Of a stretch of 64,000 nt of DNA, positions 42,127 through 50,837 are shown piece by piece. The position numbers and the translations under genes are program-made. Below the pieces are notes generated by a model, which ran no database searches, was not told the origin of the DNA, and saw nothing but the letters and a program-made list of their open reading frames with translations. The stretch covers positions 62,001 to 126,000 of the forward strand of contig NZ_JARVRJ010000005.1 in assembly GCF_030209745.1 (NCBI RefSeq). The letters are read 5' to 3'. Within the stretch, counting starts at the first letter, position 1; each line of letters starts with the position of its first letter. The stretch comes from Arthrobacter sp. fls2-241-R2A-200. GTDB lineage: Bacteria > Actinomycetota > Actinomycetes > Actinomycetales > Micrococcaceae.

Positions 42127-43557
42127 CTAGCCAAGTGGGACAGCCCTGGGGTCATGGTTCTTGATCCAGTCCAAGAGGACATTGCGGCTGATCTTGCCCC
42201 GGTCTGTCATGGGCAACTCGGAAAGGACGTAGTACTGGACCGGCCGCTTGTCCCTGGCCAGCAGGCCGTCCAACCCCGTCCGCAGTTGTGTGGCCGTAAC
42301 CGCACCATACGCAGGGACGACGCCGGCAACTACCTTTTGCCCACGGATGTCATCAGGCGCACCTGCAGCAATAGCGGTGTCGATGCCCGGAACCGAGGCA
42401 AGGGCCAGTTCCACTTCATGGGGATAGACGTTCTTTCCGGCGGTGATGATCATGTCCGACTGGCGCCCCAGCATATTGAGGATGCCGTTTTTCACAAATC
42501 CCTGGTCCCCCACTGTGTACCAGCCATCGAGGCAACGAAGGGCGTGCCCGTCGTCTCCCCACAGGTACCCGTTGCTGACCATACCGCTCCGGACGCAGAT
42601 GTTTCCGTGTTCACCGTCCGGAAGTGGCTGGCCGGCGTCGTCGAGAATCTTCAACTCAACACCGGGGAACGGTGAACCGATACCGGTTCCTCCGGCGTCG
42701 AGGGGCTGGTCCGCCGGGAGTTCGGTTCCGGAAACGAAACTGAGTTCGGAGGCGCCGTAATACTCGAAGATGGCGGCGTTCGGCGCCCAGCGGCGTGCTG
42801 CTTCCAAGGTCCGCGCGTCCAGCTTGGAACCAGCACATATGATGCTTCGGACTCCCGAGGCATCCACTCCCCCAGCCAGCCCCCGCTCACTGAGCAACCT
42901 GAGCATGGTGGGCACCAACACCAAGCGGGTGATGCCATCGTGGCTGATGGCGGCGTGCGCATCTCCGACGTCGAAGGACTCCAACGTATGGAACGCCGCC
43001 CCGGCATAGAGACACTCCGACAACGCGTAGAGGTTCAGGCTCGCGGACAGGGGGCCGGGGGCTAATGTGCGGTCCTGACGGGTCAGCCCGAAGAACGCGA
43101 TCGATGCATCGAAGGAGACTTGCCAGGAGCGGCGTGACCGTGTGAAGGCTTTGGGCATCGCCGTGGTTCCGGATGTCAGGCCCACCAGAAAAGTAGTGGA
43201 TGGGTCGCCGTCCACCAAGGTGCCTGCCGGCACACCGGTGGGCTCTGCGCCGCCCGGCTTTTTCCGGCCAGTGGCCGGGGCATCCACCAAACGAAGGCTG
43301 ACTTCGTCAATTAGTGCCTCGGGCCATTCAGGGTCCAGGACAGCGCACCGCCGTTCACCCGAAACGGCGGCGACGTAACGTTCAACGAAGTCCACGGAGT
43401 TCCGCTCGGCCAGGATGGTGGTGGCCTTGGCATCGCGGGCAAGCACAGAGGCGGCATCGCGCAGGTCAGCCCAAGTGCGCCGGGCGTTCCCCACAACGAC
43501 AGCGGTGTCGTAGGGGTGCTCGTCGGCCCAGAGTTGGAGTTTGTTCAAGAATGGCAT
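42127..43557 (-). CDS. AMP-forming acyl-CoA ligase (YhfT-like)
   Basis: 476 residues. P-loop LVGLTSGTTAMPKAFTRS near 140, YYGASELS near 265, and the adenylate-binding GWYTVGDQGF near 355, followed by LGRQSDMIITAGKNVYPHEVE and the C-terminal catalytic Lys in TDRGKISRN. It activates a carboxylic acid as acyl-AMP then acyl-CoA; the acid is unknown. Translationally coupled with the thiolase. ATG 43557 is preferred: no Shine-Dalgarno, but a -10-like box 7 nt upstream suggests a leaderless mRNA. Confidence 0.85.
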   Translation of the reverse strand: MPFLNKLQLWADEHPYDTAVVVGNARRTWADLRDAASVLARDAKATTILAERNSVDFVERYVAAVSGERRCAVLDPEWPEALIDEVSLRLVDAPATGRKKPGGAEPTGVPAGTLVDGDPSTTFLVGLTSGTTAMPKAFTRSRRSWQVSFDASIAFFGLTRQDRTLAPGPLSASLNLYALSECLYAGAAFHTLESFDVGDAHAAISHDGITRLVLVPTMLRLLSERGLAGGVDASGVRSIICAGSKLDARTLEAARRWAPNAAIFEYYGASELSFVSGTELPADQPLDAGGTGIGSPFPGVELKILDDAGQPLPDGEHGNICVRSGMVSNGYLWGDDGHALRCLDGWYTVGDQGFVKNGILNMLGRQSDMIITAGKNVYPHEVELALASVPGIDTAIAAGAPDDIRGQKVVAGVVPAYGAVTATQLRTGLDGLLARDKRPVQYYVLSELPMTDRGKISRNVLLDWIKNHDPRAVPLG

Positions 43558-43564
43558 CGTGTCG

Positions 43565-43570
43565 ATTTTA
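43565..43570 (-). promoter_or_regulatory. -10-like box for a leaderless acyl-CoA ligase transcript
   Basis: TAAAAT on the minus strand ends 7 nt before the ATG at 43557; the -35 region is unclear. It lies in a 61-bp divergent intergenic region shared with the metallopeptidase gene. Confidence 0.35.
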
Positions 43571-43618
43571 CGGTAGCCTCGGGCATTCAACACTGAAAGT
43601 GACGTCTATTGTGGCTGT

Positions 43619-44524
43619 ATGAGCTTCAATGACGGTGCACAACTTGACCCCTCCCAAGTGGAAGACCGACGTGGCGGCGGAATGGGCCGCGGAACCAAGA
43701 TCGGTGGTGGGATAGGCGGCGGGATTGTCGTCATCATTCTTGCCTTACTGGGCTTCAACACGAACATCCTCGGAGACCTGTCAGGGACGGGAAGCCAGCC
43801 ACCGGCCATCGACGCCGGTAGCTCCGGTACGGCACTGCAACAGTGTAAAACCGGGGCGGATGCCGATAAGAGGCTGGACTGTAGGATCACGGGAACCGTG
43901 AACAGCCTGAACGCCTTCTGGCCCGCCTACCTGGCTGACTACAACGTGAAGTATCCGCGGCCGAAGGCTGTCATCTTTAGCCAGGCAACCACCACGGGCT
44001 GCGGGCAGGCCACCACGGATGTCGGTCCGTTTTACTGCCCGGCCGACTCAACCGCGTATTTCGATCCTGGTTTCTTCGATGAACTGGTCACGCGATTCGG
44101 CTCCTCGGGCGGACCGCTCGCCCAAGAGTACGTTGTTGCCCACGAGTTTGGGCACCACGTTCAAAGCCTCATCGGCACTTTGGACAAGGCTCAGCAAGAC
44201 CCGCAAGGACCGGCGTCAGGCAGCGTCCGCGTGGAACTCCAAGCCGATTGCTTCGCCGGGATTTGGGTTGAGCATGCCGCAACCCAGAAGGATCCGGCAA
44301 CCGGGAAGCCTTTCTTGGATCCGGTGACCCAACAAGACGTGAAGGACGCACTGTCCGCCGCGTCCGCCGTGGGCGATGACCGTATCCAAAAGGCCGCAAC
44401 CGGCAGGGTCTCCCCCGAGTCCTGGACCCACGGCTCCAGTGCACAACGGCAGAAGTGGTTCTATCAGGGCTACACCACCGGTGACATCAATAAATGCGAC
44501 ACCTTCGGTGTGGCAACGCCGTAG
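43619..44524 (+). CDS. Membrane-anchored neutral zinc metallopeptidase (YpfJ family)
   Basis: 301 residues. A short Gly-rich cytoplasmic start and one membrane helix (IGGGIGGGIVVIILALLGF, 28-46) precede an extracytoplasmic domain with HEFGHHVQSL near 175 (HExxH zinc site) and ELQADCFAGIW near 200 (third ligand Glu). Several Cys residues could form disulfides outside the cell. Substrate unknown. Confidence 0.9.
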   Translation: MSFNDGAQLDPSQVEDRRGGGMGRGTKIGGGIGGGIVVIILALLGFNTNILGDLSGTGSQPPAIDAGSSGTALQQCKTGADADKRLDCRITGTVNSLNAFWPAYLADYNVKYPRPKAVIFSQATTTGCGQATTDVGPFYCPADSTAYFDPGFFDELVTRFGSSGGPLAQEYVVAHEFGHHVQSLIGTLDKAQQDPQGPASGSVRVELQADCFAGIWVEHAATQKDPATGKPFLDPVTQQDVKDALSAASAVGDDRIQKAATGRVSPESWTHGSSAQRQKWFYQGYTTGDINKCDTFGVATP

Positions 44525-44540
44525 CCTACCGGGAGGCACA

Positions 44541-44575
44541 AAAATGGTTCCAGGCATCATGCCTGGAACCATTTT
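44541..44575. terminator. Bidirectional terminator
   Basis: Perfect 16-bp arms (44541-44556, 44560-44575) with a 3-nt loop, flanked by A and T runs. It serves the metallopeptidase gene (+) and the sufT gene (-), which converge here. Confidence 0.95.
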
Positions 44576-44586
44576 TTGTGAAGTAA

Positions 44587-44919
44587 TCAGATGTTGAAGC
44601 CGAGGGCCCGCATCTGGTCCTTGCCGTCGTCGGTAATCCGCTCGGGACCCCAAGGCGGCATCCACACCCAATTCAGTCGCCACTCATCGACCACACCGTC
44701 CAACGATTTGCCCACTTGCTCTTCAAGCACATCGGTAAGGGGGCAAGCCGCCGTCGTCAGCGTCATGTCGATCAGGAGGGCACCATCCTCCTCGGAGTAT
44801 TTCAGCCCGTAAAGAAGGCCCAAGTCCACAACATTGACCCCTAATTCAGGGTCAATCACGTCCTTGAGCGCTTCCTCGACATCCTCGAGGCTGGTGCGCG
44901 CGGCTTTGATTTCGGTCAT
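44587..44919 (-). CDS. sufT: MIP18/DUF59 family iron-sulfur assembly protein
   Basis: 110 residues. ALKDVIDPELGVNVVDLGLLYG is the DUF59 start, LTTAACPLTDVLEEQV carries the conserved Cys near 59, and WMPPWGPERI is the conserved C-terminal block. SufT-like proteins help mature Fe-S proteins. Last gene of the suf operon, 13 nt after sufC. Rv1466 holds the same position in mycobacteria (recalled). Confidence 0.9.
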   Translation of the reverse strand: MTEIKAARTSLEDVEEALKDVIDPELGVNVVDLGLLYGLKYSEEDGALLIDMTLTTAACPLTDVLEEQVGKSLDGVVDEWRLNWVWMPPWGPERITDDGKDQMRALGFNI

Positions 44920-44932
44920 AAGGGGATCCTAA

Positions 44933-45718
44933 CTAGGCCTGCACAGCAGGGGCAACAGCTACGCCCGCACCCGGGGCGTAACGGTCGTAGCCCTCTTCTT
45001 CAAGGCGGTCCGCAAGCTCGGGGCCGCCCTCTTCAACAACCTTGCCGTCAACGAAAACGTGGACGAATTCCGGCTTGATGTAGCGCAAGATCCGGGTGTA
45101 GTGGGTGATGAGCAGAGTGCCCATGTTGCCCTCTGCATGTGCTCGGTTGACGCCTTCGGAAACGACCTTGAGCGCGTCGACGTCGAGGCCGGAGTCGGTC
45201 TCATCGAGGATGGCGAACTTGGGCTTGAAGAGCTCGAGCTGAAGGATCTCAACACGCTTCTTCTCGCCACCGGAGAAGCCTTCGTTGACGTTGCGCTGGG
45301 CAAAGTCGGCGTCAATGCGAAGCTGCTGCATGGCAGCTTTGACATCCTTGGTCCAGGTACGCAGTGCCGGCGCTTCGCCGTCGATGGCGGTCTTGGCGGT
45401 GCGCAGGAAGTTGGTCATGGTGACGCCGGGAACTTCCACCGGGTACTGCATGGCCAGGAAAACGCCTGCGCGGGCGCGCTGGTCGACGCTCATCGCGAGG
45501 ACGTCTTCGCCGTCCAACGTGATGGTTCCGCTGGTGACGTTGTAACGGGGGTGTCCGGCGATGGTGGAGGCCAAGGTGGACTTGCCGGAGCCGTTGGGCC
45601 CCATGATGGCGTGGGTCTCGCCGGTCCTGATGGTCAGGCTGACGCCCTTCAGGATTTCCTTGGTGCCCTGCTCCGTCTCGATGCTGACGTGCAGATCCTT
45701 GATTTCAAGAGTAGACAT
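44933..45718 (-). CDS. sufC: Fe-S cluster assembly ATPase SufC
   Basis: 261 residues. Walker A GPNGSGKST near 39, signature FSGGEKKRVEILQ, and the SufC-specific Walker B AILDETDSGLDVDAL. Cytosolic ABC ATPase forming SufBC2D. 42 nt downstream of the Rieske-protein gene; same operon. Confidence 0.97.
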   Translation of the reverse strand: MSTLEIKDLHVSIETEQGTKEILKGVSLTIRTGETHAIMGPNGSGKSTLASTIAGHPRYNVTSGTITLDGEDVLAMSVDQRARAGVFLAMQYPVEVPGVTMTNFLRTAKTAIDGEAPALRTWTKDVKAAMQQLRIDADFAQRNVNEGFSGGEKKRVEILQLELFKPKFAILDETDSGLDVDALKVVSEGVNRAHAEGNMGTLLITHYTRILRYIKPEFVHVFVDGKVVEEGGPELADRLEEEGYDRYAPGAGVAVAPAVQA

Positions 45719-45760
45719 GCTCTTCTTTCTTCCGTTCGTAAGTCTGGCGATACTGGGCGC

Positions 45761-46117
45761 TCAGTAGTGATCTACCGAAGCGCCGTTCACAACGTTGGTG
45801 ACATCCACATAGACGTCGTCGCCATCAAGAGTGACGGCAAATACGGCGACGGGGTCATAGGCAGGGAGCTGGAGGGGTTGTCCGCTGCGCAGATCGAACT
45901 GTGAACCATGTCCCCAGCATTCGATGGCGCAGCCTTCAACTTCACCTTCGGACAGTGAGATGTCCGCGTGCGAGCAAGTATCGGCGATCGCATGGATTTC
46001 ACCCATGGAGTCCTTCACGATAGCTACGGGGTAGTCATCGATGAGAACTCGCAGCGCCTGCTTGACCTGGATGTCATTGGCGTTGCATACCAGCTCGCCC
46101 TTGGATTCTTCGCTCAT
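45761..46117 (-). CDS. Rieske-type [2Fe-2S] ferredoxin in the suf operon
   Basis: 118 residues. Cluster ligands are C-x-H in TCSHADISLSEGEV and C-x2-H in ECWGHGSQFDLRSG, the standard Rieske pair, as in small bacterial dioxygenase-type ferredoxins (NirD-like subfamily). It is encoded between sufD (20 nt) and sufC (42 nt), so it is probably co-expressed with Fe-S assembly and may supply electrons; this role is inferred. Confidence 0.92.
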   Translation of the reverse strand: MSEESKGELVCNANDIQVKQALRVLIDDYPVAIVKDSMGEIHAIADTCSHADISLSEGEVEGCAIECWGHGSQFDLRSGQPLQLPAYDPVAVFAVTLDGDDVYVDVTNVVNGASVDHY

Positions 46118-46137
46118 TGTCCTTGTACCTGACTGTT

Positions 46138-47451
46138 TCAGTTGTCCGTCGCGGCGAGCTCGCGCTCTACGGCTGCGGTGAGGCGATCTTCGATGGCCGG
46201 AACCTTGATCTGCTGGATGATTTCGTTGAGGAAGCCACGGACCACCAAACGACGGGCAACCTTTTCGGGAATGCCGCGGGCCATCAGGTAGAACAGGTGC
46301 TCGTCGTCGAACCGGCCGGTGGCACTGGCATGGCCGGCGCCTTCGATCAGGCCGGTTTCGATTTCGAGGTTGGGCACCGAGTCAGCGCGCGCGCCATCGG
46401 TCAGCACCAGGTTCCGGTTGGCCTCGTACGTGTCTGTGCCTTCGGCTTCCTTACGGATCAGGACGTCGCCTACCCACACAGTGTGCGCGTTGCGGCCTTG
46501 AAGGGCACCCTTGTAGAGAACGCGTGACTTGCAGTTGGCCACCGCATGGTCAACGAAGAGCCGCTGCTCCAGGTGCTGCCCTGCATCAGCGAAGTACAGG
46601 CCAAACATTTCGACGTCGGCGCCGGGCGCAGTAAAGCGGGTGGACGGCGTGATGCGGACAAGGTCTCCACCCAAGCTCACCACGATGTGCTTGAGCTTGG
46701 CATCGCGGCCGATCTTGGCTTGCTGGGCCGATGCATGGACGGCGTTGTCAGCCCATTCCTGCAACGAAACTACCGTGAGTTCGGCACCGTCTTCGACGAG
46801 GATTTCAACGTTCTGCGAAAGTACAGCCGTGCCCTGGTGGTCCAGGACAACGACGGCCTTGGAGAAGCGCTCCGCCACGATCACAATGTGCTGGGCCGCC
46901 GGCGACTCGAGGGTACCGGTCACCAAGACAGTGACCTCGCCCTCAGCCTGCAACTCCGCGGGAATGGTGACCACGGTGGCTTCTGCGAAGTTTTCCCACG
47001 CGTTAGCGGAAACGCGGTCCTCCGGGATCGCTGCCTGCCCGATCCGCTTGTCATCCCGGCCAACGGTTTCAACCACGACGCCGGCCGGTGCCGTGACGCT
47101 GACGGCCGGAGCTACGCCGTTGAGGACCTCGGTGTGGAGGCCCCGCAAGCGCTTCAGGGGTGTGAAGCGCCAGTCTTCCTCGAGGCCGTTCAGTGGCTTG
47201 AAGTCAGCCACTTTGTAGGAGGTGAGACGGCCGGCACGGGAGCTGTCCGGCACGCCGACTCCGCCACCGTGCGAATGGCTCTTGGCGGAAGCGCCAGCGA
47301 GCGGACCAGCGGAAGGCTGCTCCGACGTCGTGCTGGTGTTGGTTCCGGTGTTTACGGGCGAAAGGTTCTCGCCTTCCTCGGTGAAGCCGTTGATGAACGG
47401 CTGGGCCGAGGGAGCGCCGATGCGCGCTTTTTCAGTAGTGATATCAGTCAT
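46138..47451 (-). CDS. sufD: Fe-S cluster assembly scaffold component SufD
   Basis: 437 residues. An N-terminal variable, Ser/Gly-rich region precedes the right-handed beta-helix core (DVEMFGLYFADAGQHLEQRL, LYKGALQGRNAHTVWVGDVL) and the C-terminal helical domain (FYLMARGIPEKVARRLVVRGF). Partner of SufB in SufBC2D. Its start is 2 nt after the sufB stop. Confidence 0.95.
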   Translation of the reverse strand: MTDITTEKARIGAPSAQPFINGFTEEGENLSPVNTGTNTSTTSEQPSAGPLAGASAKSHSHGGGVGVPDSSRAGRLTSYKVADFKPLNGLEEDWRFTPLKRLRGLHTEVLNGVAPAVSVTAPAGVVVETVGRDDKRIGQAAIPEDRVSANAWENFAEATVVTIPAELQAEGEVTVLVTGTLESPAAQHIVIVAERFSKAVVVLDHQGTAVLSQNVEILVEDGAELTVVSLQEWADNAVHASAQQAKIGRDAKLKHIVVSLGGDLVRITPSTRFTAPGADVEMFGLYFADAGQHLEQRLFVDHAVANCKSRVLYKGALQGRNAHTVWVGDVLIRKEAEGTDTYEANRNLVLTDGARADSVPNLEIETGLIEGAGHASATGRFDDEHLFYLMARGIPEKVARRLVVRGFLNEIIQQIKVPAIEDRLTAAVERELAATDN

Positions 47452-47453
47452 TA

Positions 47454-48929
47454 TTAACCGACGGACCCTTCCATCTGCAGTTCGATCAAGCGGTTCAACT
47501 CAAGGGCGTATTCCATGGGAAGCTCACGGGCGATCGGCTCGATGAAGCCGCGCACGATCATGGCCATGGCCTCGTCCTCAGGCATGCCGCGGGACATCAG
47601 ATAGAAGAGCTGCTCTTCACTGACGCGGGAAACAGTCGCCTCGTGACCCATGACGACGTCATCCTCGCGGATATCGATGTAGGGATATGTGTCCGACCGG
47701 GAGATGGTGTCCACCAGGAGGGCGTCACAGCGCACGGTGTTGGCCGAGTGCTTGGCGCCTTCGCGGACCTGGACCAAACCACGGTAGGCCGCGCGGCCAC
47801 CGCCGCGGGCCACAGATTTGGAAATGATGGAGCTCTTGGTGTTCGGCGCGATGTGCACCATCTTTGAACCCGTGTCCTGGTGCTGGCCCTCACCGGCGAA
47901 AGCGATGGACAAGGTCTCACCCTTGGCGTGTTCTCCCACCAGGTAGACGGCCGGGTACTTCATGGTCACCTTGGAACCGATGTTTCCATCGATCCACTCC
48001 ATGGTGGCGCCCTCTTCGCAGATGGCGCGCTTGGTCACCAGGTTGTACACGTTGGTGGACCAGTTCTGGATGGTGGTGTAGCGGACGCGGGCGCCCTTCT
48101 TCACAATGATTTCCACAACGGCCGAGTGCAAGGAGTCGGAGGTGTAGATCGGAGCCGTGCAGCCCTCGATGTAGTGAACGTAGGAATCTTCATCGGCGAT
48201 GATCAGCGTACGTTCGAACTGGCCCATGTTCTCGGTGTTGATACGGAAGTAGGCCTGCAGCGGGATGTCCACGTGTACACCCTTGGGCACGTACACGAAC
48301 GAGCCGCCGGACCAAACTGCCGTGTTCAAGGACGCGAACTTGTTGTCACCAACCGGAATGATGGTGCCGAAGTACTCCTGGAAGATCTCCGGGTGTTCCC
48401 TCAACGCGGTGTCGGTGTCCAGGAAGATGACGCCCTGGGCTTCGAGGTCCTCGCGGATCTGGTGGTAGACGACCTCCGATTCGTACTGCGCTGCGACACC
48501 CGAGACCAAGCGGCTGCGCTCAGCTTCCGGAATGCCAAGCTTCTCGTACGTGTTTCGGATGTCCTCCGGCAGGTCTTCCCACGTTGCTGCCTGCTTCTCG
48601 GTGGAACGCACGAAGTACTTGATGTTGTCGAAATCAATGCCGGAAAGGTCCGCGCCCCACGTGGGCATGGGCTTCCGGTCAAAGTACTTCAGGCCCTTAA
48701 GGCGCAAATCGAGCATCCACTCGGGCTCGCTCTTCTTCGAGGAGATGTCACGGACGACGTCCTCGTTGAGGCCACGCCGGGCATTTGCCCCGACGTCGTT
48801 CTTGTCCGCCCAACCGTACTCGTAGTTTCCGATACCGTGCAGCTCGGGATTCTTCTCCAGAATCTCCGAGATCACGGTGCCGTCAGCAATCGCTTGCGCT
48901 GCTGTTCCTTCAGCTATTTGACCCGTCAT
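47454..48929 (-). CDS. sufB: Fe-S cluster assembly scaffold SufB
   Basis: 491 residues. Typical SufB blocks: [70 protein letters not shown] (conserved Cys), [21 protein letters not shown]. Main scaffold for nascent clusters. The ATG at 48929 overlaps the sufR stop by one base (TAATG) and has AAAGG upstream; the longer frame is rejected. Confidence 0.97.
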   Translation of the reverse strand: MTGQIAEGTAAQAIADGTVISEILEKNPELHGIGNYEYGWADKNDVGANARRGLNEDVVRDISSKKSEPEWMLDLRLKGLKYFDRKPMPTWGADLSGIDFDNIKYFVRSTEKQAATWEDLPEDIRNTYEKLGIPEAERSRLVSGVAAQYESEVVYHQIREDLEAQGVIFLDTDTALREHPEIFQEYFGTIIPVGDNKFASLNTAVWSGGSFVYVPKGVHVDIPLQAYFRINTENMGQFERTLIIADEDSYVHYIEGCTAPIYTSDSLHSAVVEIIVKKGARVRYTTIQNWSTNVYNLVTKRAICEEGATMEWIDGNIGSKVTMKYPAVYLVGEHAKGETLSIAFAGEGQHQDTGSKMVHIAPNTKSSIISKSVARGGGRAAYRGLVQVREGAKHSANTVRCDALLVDTISRSDTYPYIDIREDDVVMGHEATVSRVSEEQLFYLMSRGMPEDEAMAMIVRGFIEPIARELPMEYALELNRLIELQMEGSVG

Positions 48930-49750
48930 TACGGCCTTTCTTGCTGGTTGTTGGATTCCTGGTACGGGTTGCTGGGCTGCACGGCGGTGCCGAGGGGCAC
49001 CCTGGCAGCCAAGCGCCCGGTAGGTATGTGGGTGGTGCACACGTGGCCGCCTTGGGCGAGCGTGGAGAGCCGGCGGACGTCTACTCCGACCAGCCGGGAA
49101 AACGCCTTGGTCTCAGCGTCACAGAACACCGGGAACTCAGCGGCCAGCTGCTGGATGGGACAGTGGCCCTGGCATAACTGGACGCTGGACAATGCTGCGG
49201 GCAGCGGGGCTTTGGCCTCTATGGAGTGGGCGGAGGCGACGTAGCCATCCCGGCTGAGCGCTTGGGACAACGCGTTGGCGCGGGATGTGATGTCCTCCCC
49301 TGCAGCCTCCACCTCCGGCGCGTAGCGCTGTTCCAGCTCCGCAAACCGCTCCTCGGCGTATTCCCGGACGGCTTCCGTACCGGCAATGTCCTGCAGCCGC
49401 CTGAGGGCCGAGCTGGCAATGTTCAGGTAGTCGTCACCGAGTTTGGACTGTCCCCGGGAACTGAGGACGTATCGCCTGGCCGGCCGACCGGCGCCCGAAC
49501 CCGCCCGGGCCACCCGCTTGACCTCGATGACACCGCTGCGTTCAAGGTGATCGAGGTGGCGGCGGACAGCGGCCGGTGTAAATCCGAGAAGATCTCCGAG
49601 TTCAGCGGCGCTCACGGGGCCATTTTCAAGCACGGCACTCAGGACGCGGTCTTTGGTGCGTTCTTCCGCGTCCGGCAGCACGGGCGAAGACACAGCTGCC
49701 TCCGGTGCTGCAGCATGCCGCTTGGAGGGCATGGATAGTGGACTGCTCAT
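48929..49750 (-). CDS. sufR: SufR-like Fe-S-sensing winged-helix repressor
   Basis: 273 residues. The winged HTH ([33 protein letters not shown]) at about 30-80 is followed by a helical part and a Cys-rich C-terminal region: CQGHC, then FPVFC 13 residues later, and HVC. These are candidate [4Fe-4S] ligands as in SufR (Rv1460 in mycobacteria). First gene of the suf operon, coupled to sufB. The ATG at 49750 has no good Shine-Dalgarno. Divergent from an ABC exporter gene. Confidence 0.87.
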   Translation of the reverse strand: MSSPLSMPSKRHAAAPEAAVSSPVLPDAEERTKDRVLSAVLENGPVSAAELGDLLGFTPAAVRRHLDHLERSGVIEVKRVARAGSGAGRPARRYVLSSRGQSKLGDDYLNIASSALRRLQDIAGTEAVREYAEERFAELEQRYAPEVEAAGEDITSRANALSQALSRDGYVASAHSIEAKAPLPAALSSVQLCQGHCPIQQLAAEFPVFCDAETKAFSRLVGVDVRRLSTLAQGGHVCTTHIPTGRLAARVPLGTAVQPSNPYQESNNQQERP

Positions 49751-49757
49751 GGAATAC

Positions 49758-49775
49758 ACAACATAATCATGTCGT
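49758..49775. promoter_or_regulatory. Candidate SufR operator
   Basis: ACAACAT-AATC-ATGTCGT, an inverted repeat matching at 6 of 7 positions per arm, 8-25 nt upstream of the sufR start. It contains CAAC, as in the inverted CAAC/GTTG sites described for cyanobacterial SufR, but the spacing differs. Autoregulation is inferred. Confidence 0.45.
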
Positions 49776-49859
49776 AATTTGTTTCCGAGCTCCAGTAAGG
49801 CAAGACTGACCTTGCTCTGCGGGGAGCCTGTCCGCACAATGTGACCCTACTACTTCGCG

Positions 49860-49865
49860 TAGAAT
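49860..49865 (+). promoter_or_regulatory. -10 box of a probable leaderless ABC exporter transcript
   Basis: TAGAAT ends 6 nt before the GTG at 49872, and no Shine-Dalgarno sequence is present. The -35 is weak. Confidence 0.4.
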
Positions 49866-49871
49866 ACTTTG

Positions 49872-50837
49872 GTGCGATCCCCCGAATCCCCTGTCCTCAC
49901 CATTGACGGACTCATTAAGGATGTTGGACCCCTGGCCTCCCTTGACGGCAAAATGCTGCGGGTGGTCAGTGGGCTGTCCTTGGTGGCCGAGCGCGGCCAG
50001 GTGACAGCGCTTTTGGGAGCCAACGGCGCTGGCAAAACCACCACGCTTGAATGCGCCCAAGGCGTCCAAAAACGGACCGGTGGTTCCATTTCCCTTCTTG
50101 GTGCCGATCCTGACAGTGCTGGAGCTGAGCTCCGGTCCCGCGTTGGGGTCATGCTCCAGGACGGCGGCCTCCCGCCGTCGGCCCGTCCCATTCCCCTGCT
50201 GCGCCACGTGGCGGGAATGTACCAACGCCCAATGGACGTCGACGCCCTGGTTGACCGGCTCGGCATCTCCCAATTCAGCAAAACCAGCGTCCGCCGGCTC
50301 TCCGGTGGACAGAAGCAGCGGTTGGCCCTGGCCGCGGCCCTGGTAGGAAATCCCGAGATCCTGTTTCTCGACGAACCCAGCGCCGGTTTGGACCCGCAGT
50401 CGCGGCAGATGGTGTTTGACCTGATCGCCGAGCTTCGCGACGCAGGCATGGGCATCGTCCTCACCACCCATTTGATGGACGACGCCGAACGCCTCGCCGA
50501 TTATGTCTACATCATCGACGGTGGACACAACGTTGCCGAGGGAACGGTGGCCGAGCTCCTGCAGCACGACCACTCCGCAGACACGGGCGTCACCGATCGC
50601 ACGCTGTATTTCGACGCCGTAGCCGGTTTGGACTTCTCCACAGTGCTCAGGGCCGGCCTTGAGGTGGCCGAGTCCCGCCCGGGAAGCTACTCGCTGAAGG
50701 GCGTCCTGACGCCAACTGACTTGGCGACATTGATGGCATCGCTGGCCGAACGGAACATCATGCCCGCATCACTGCGCCTTGAGGCCCGCAGCCTTGAAGA
50801 CGTGTTCCTGGACATTTCCGGAAGGGACCTCCGATGA
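49872..50837 (+). CDS. ABC exporter ATPase, paired with an ABC-2 permease beside ctaA
   Basis: 321 residues. Walker A GANGAGKTT near 57, signature LSGGQKQRLALAAAL, Walker B ILFLDEPSAGLDPQS, H-loop LTTHLMDDAERLAD, and a C-terminal region of about 90 residues typical of DrrA/CcmA-like ATPases. The same ABC pair next to heme A synthase and sufR occurs in mycobacteria (Rv1456c-Rv1458c; recalled), suggesting a link with heme or oxidase assembly, but the substrate is unknown. GTG 49872 chosen; TTG 49869 is also possible. Confidence 0.9.
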   Translation: MRSPESPVLTIDGLIKDVGPLASLDGKMLRVVSGLSLVAERGQVTALLGANGAGKTTTLECAQGVQKRTGGSISLLGADPDSAGAELRSRVGVMLQDGGLPPSARPIPLLRHVAGMYQRPMDVDALVDRLGISQFSKTSVRRLSGGQKQRLALAAALVGNPEILFLDEPSAGLDPQSRQMVFDLIAELRDAGMGIVLTTHLMDDAERLADYVYIIDGGHNVAEGTVAELLQHDHSADTGVTDRTLYFDAVAGLDFSTVLRAGLEVAESRPGSYSLKGVLTPTDLATLMASLAERNIMPASLRLEARSLEDVFLDISGRDLR

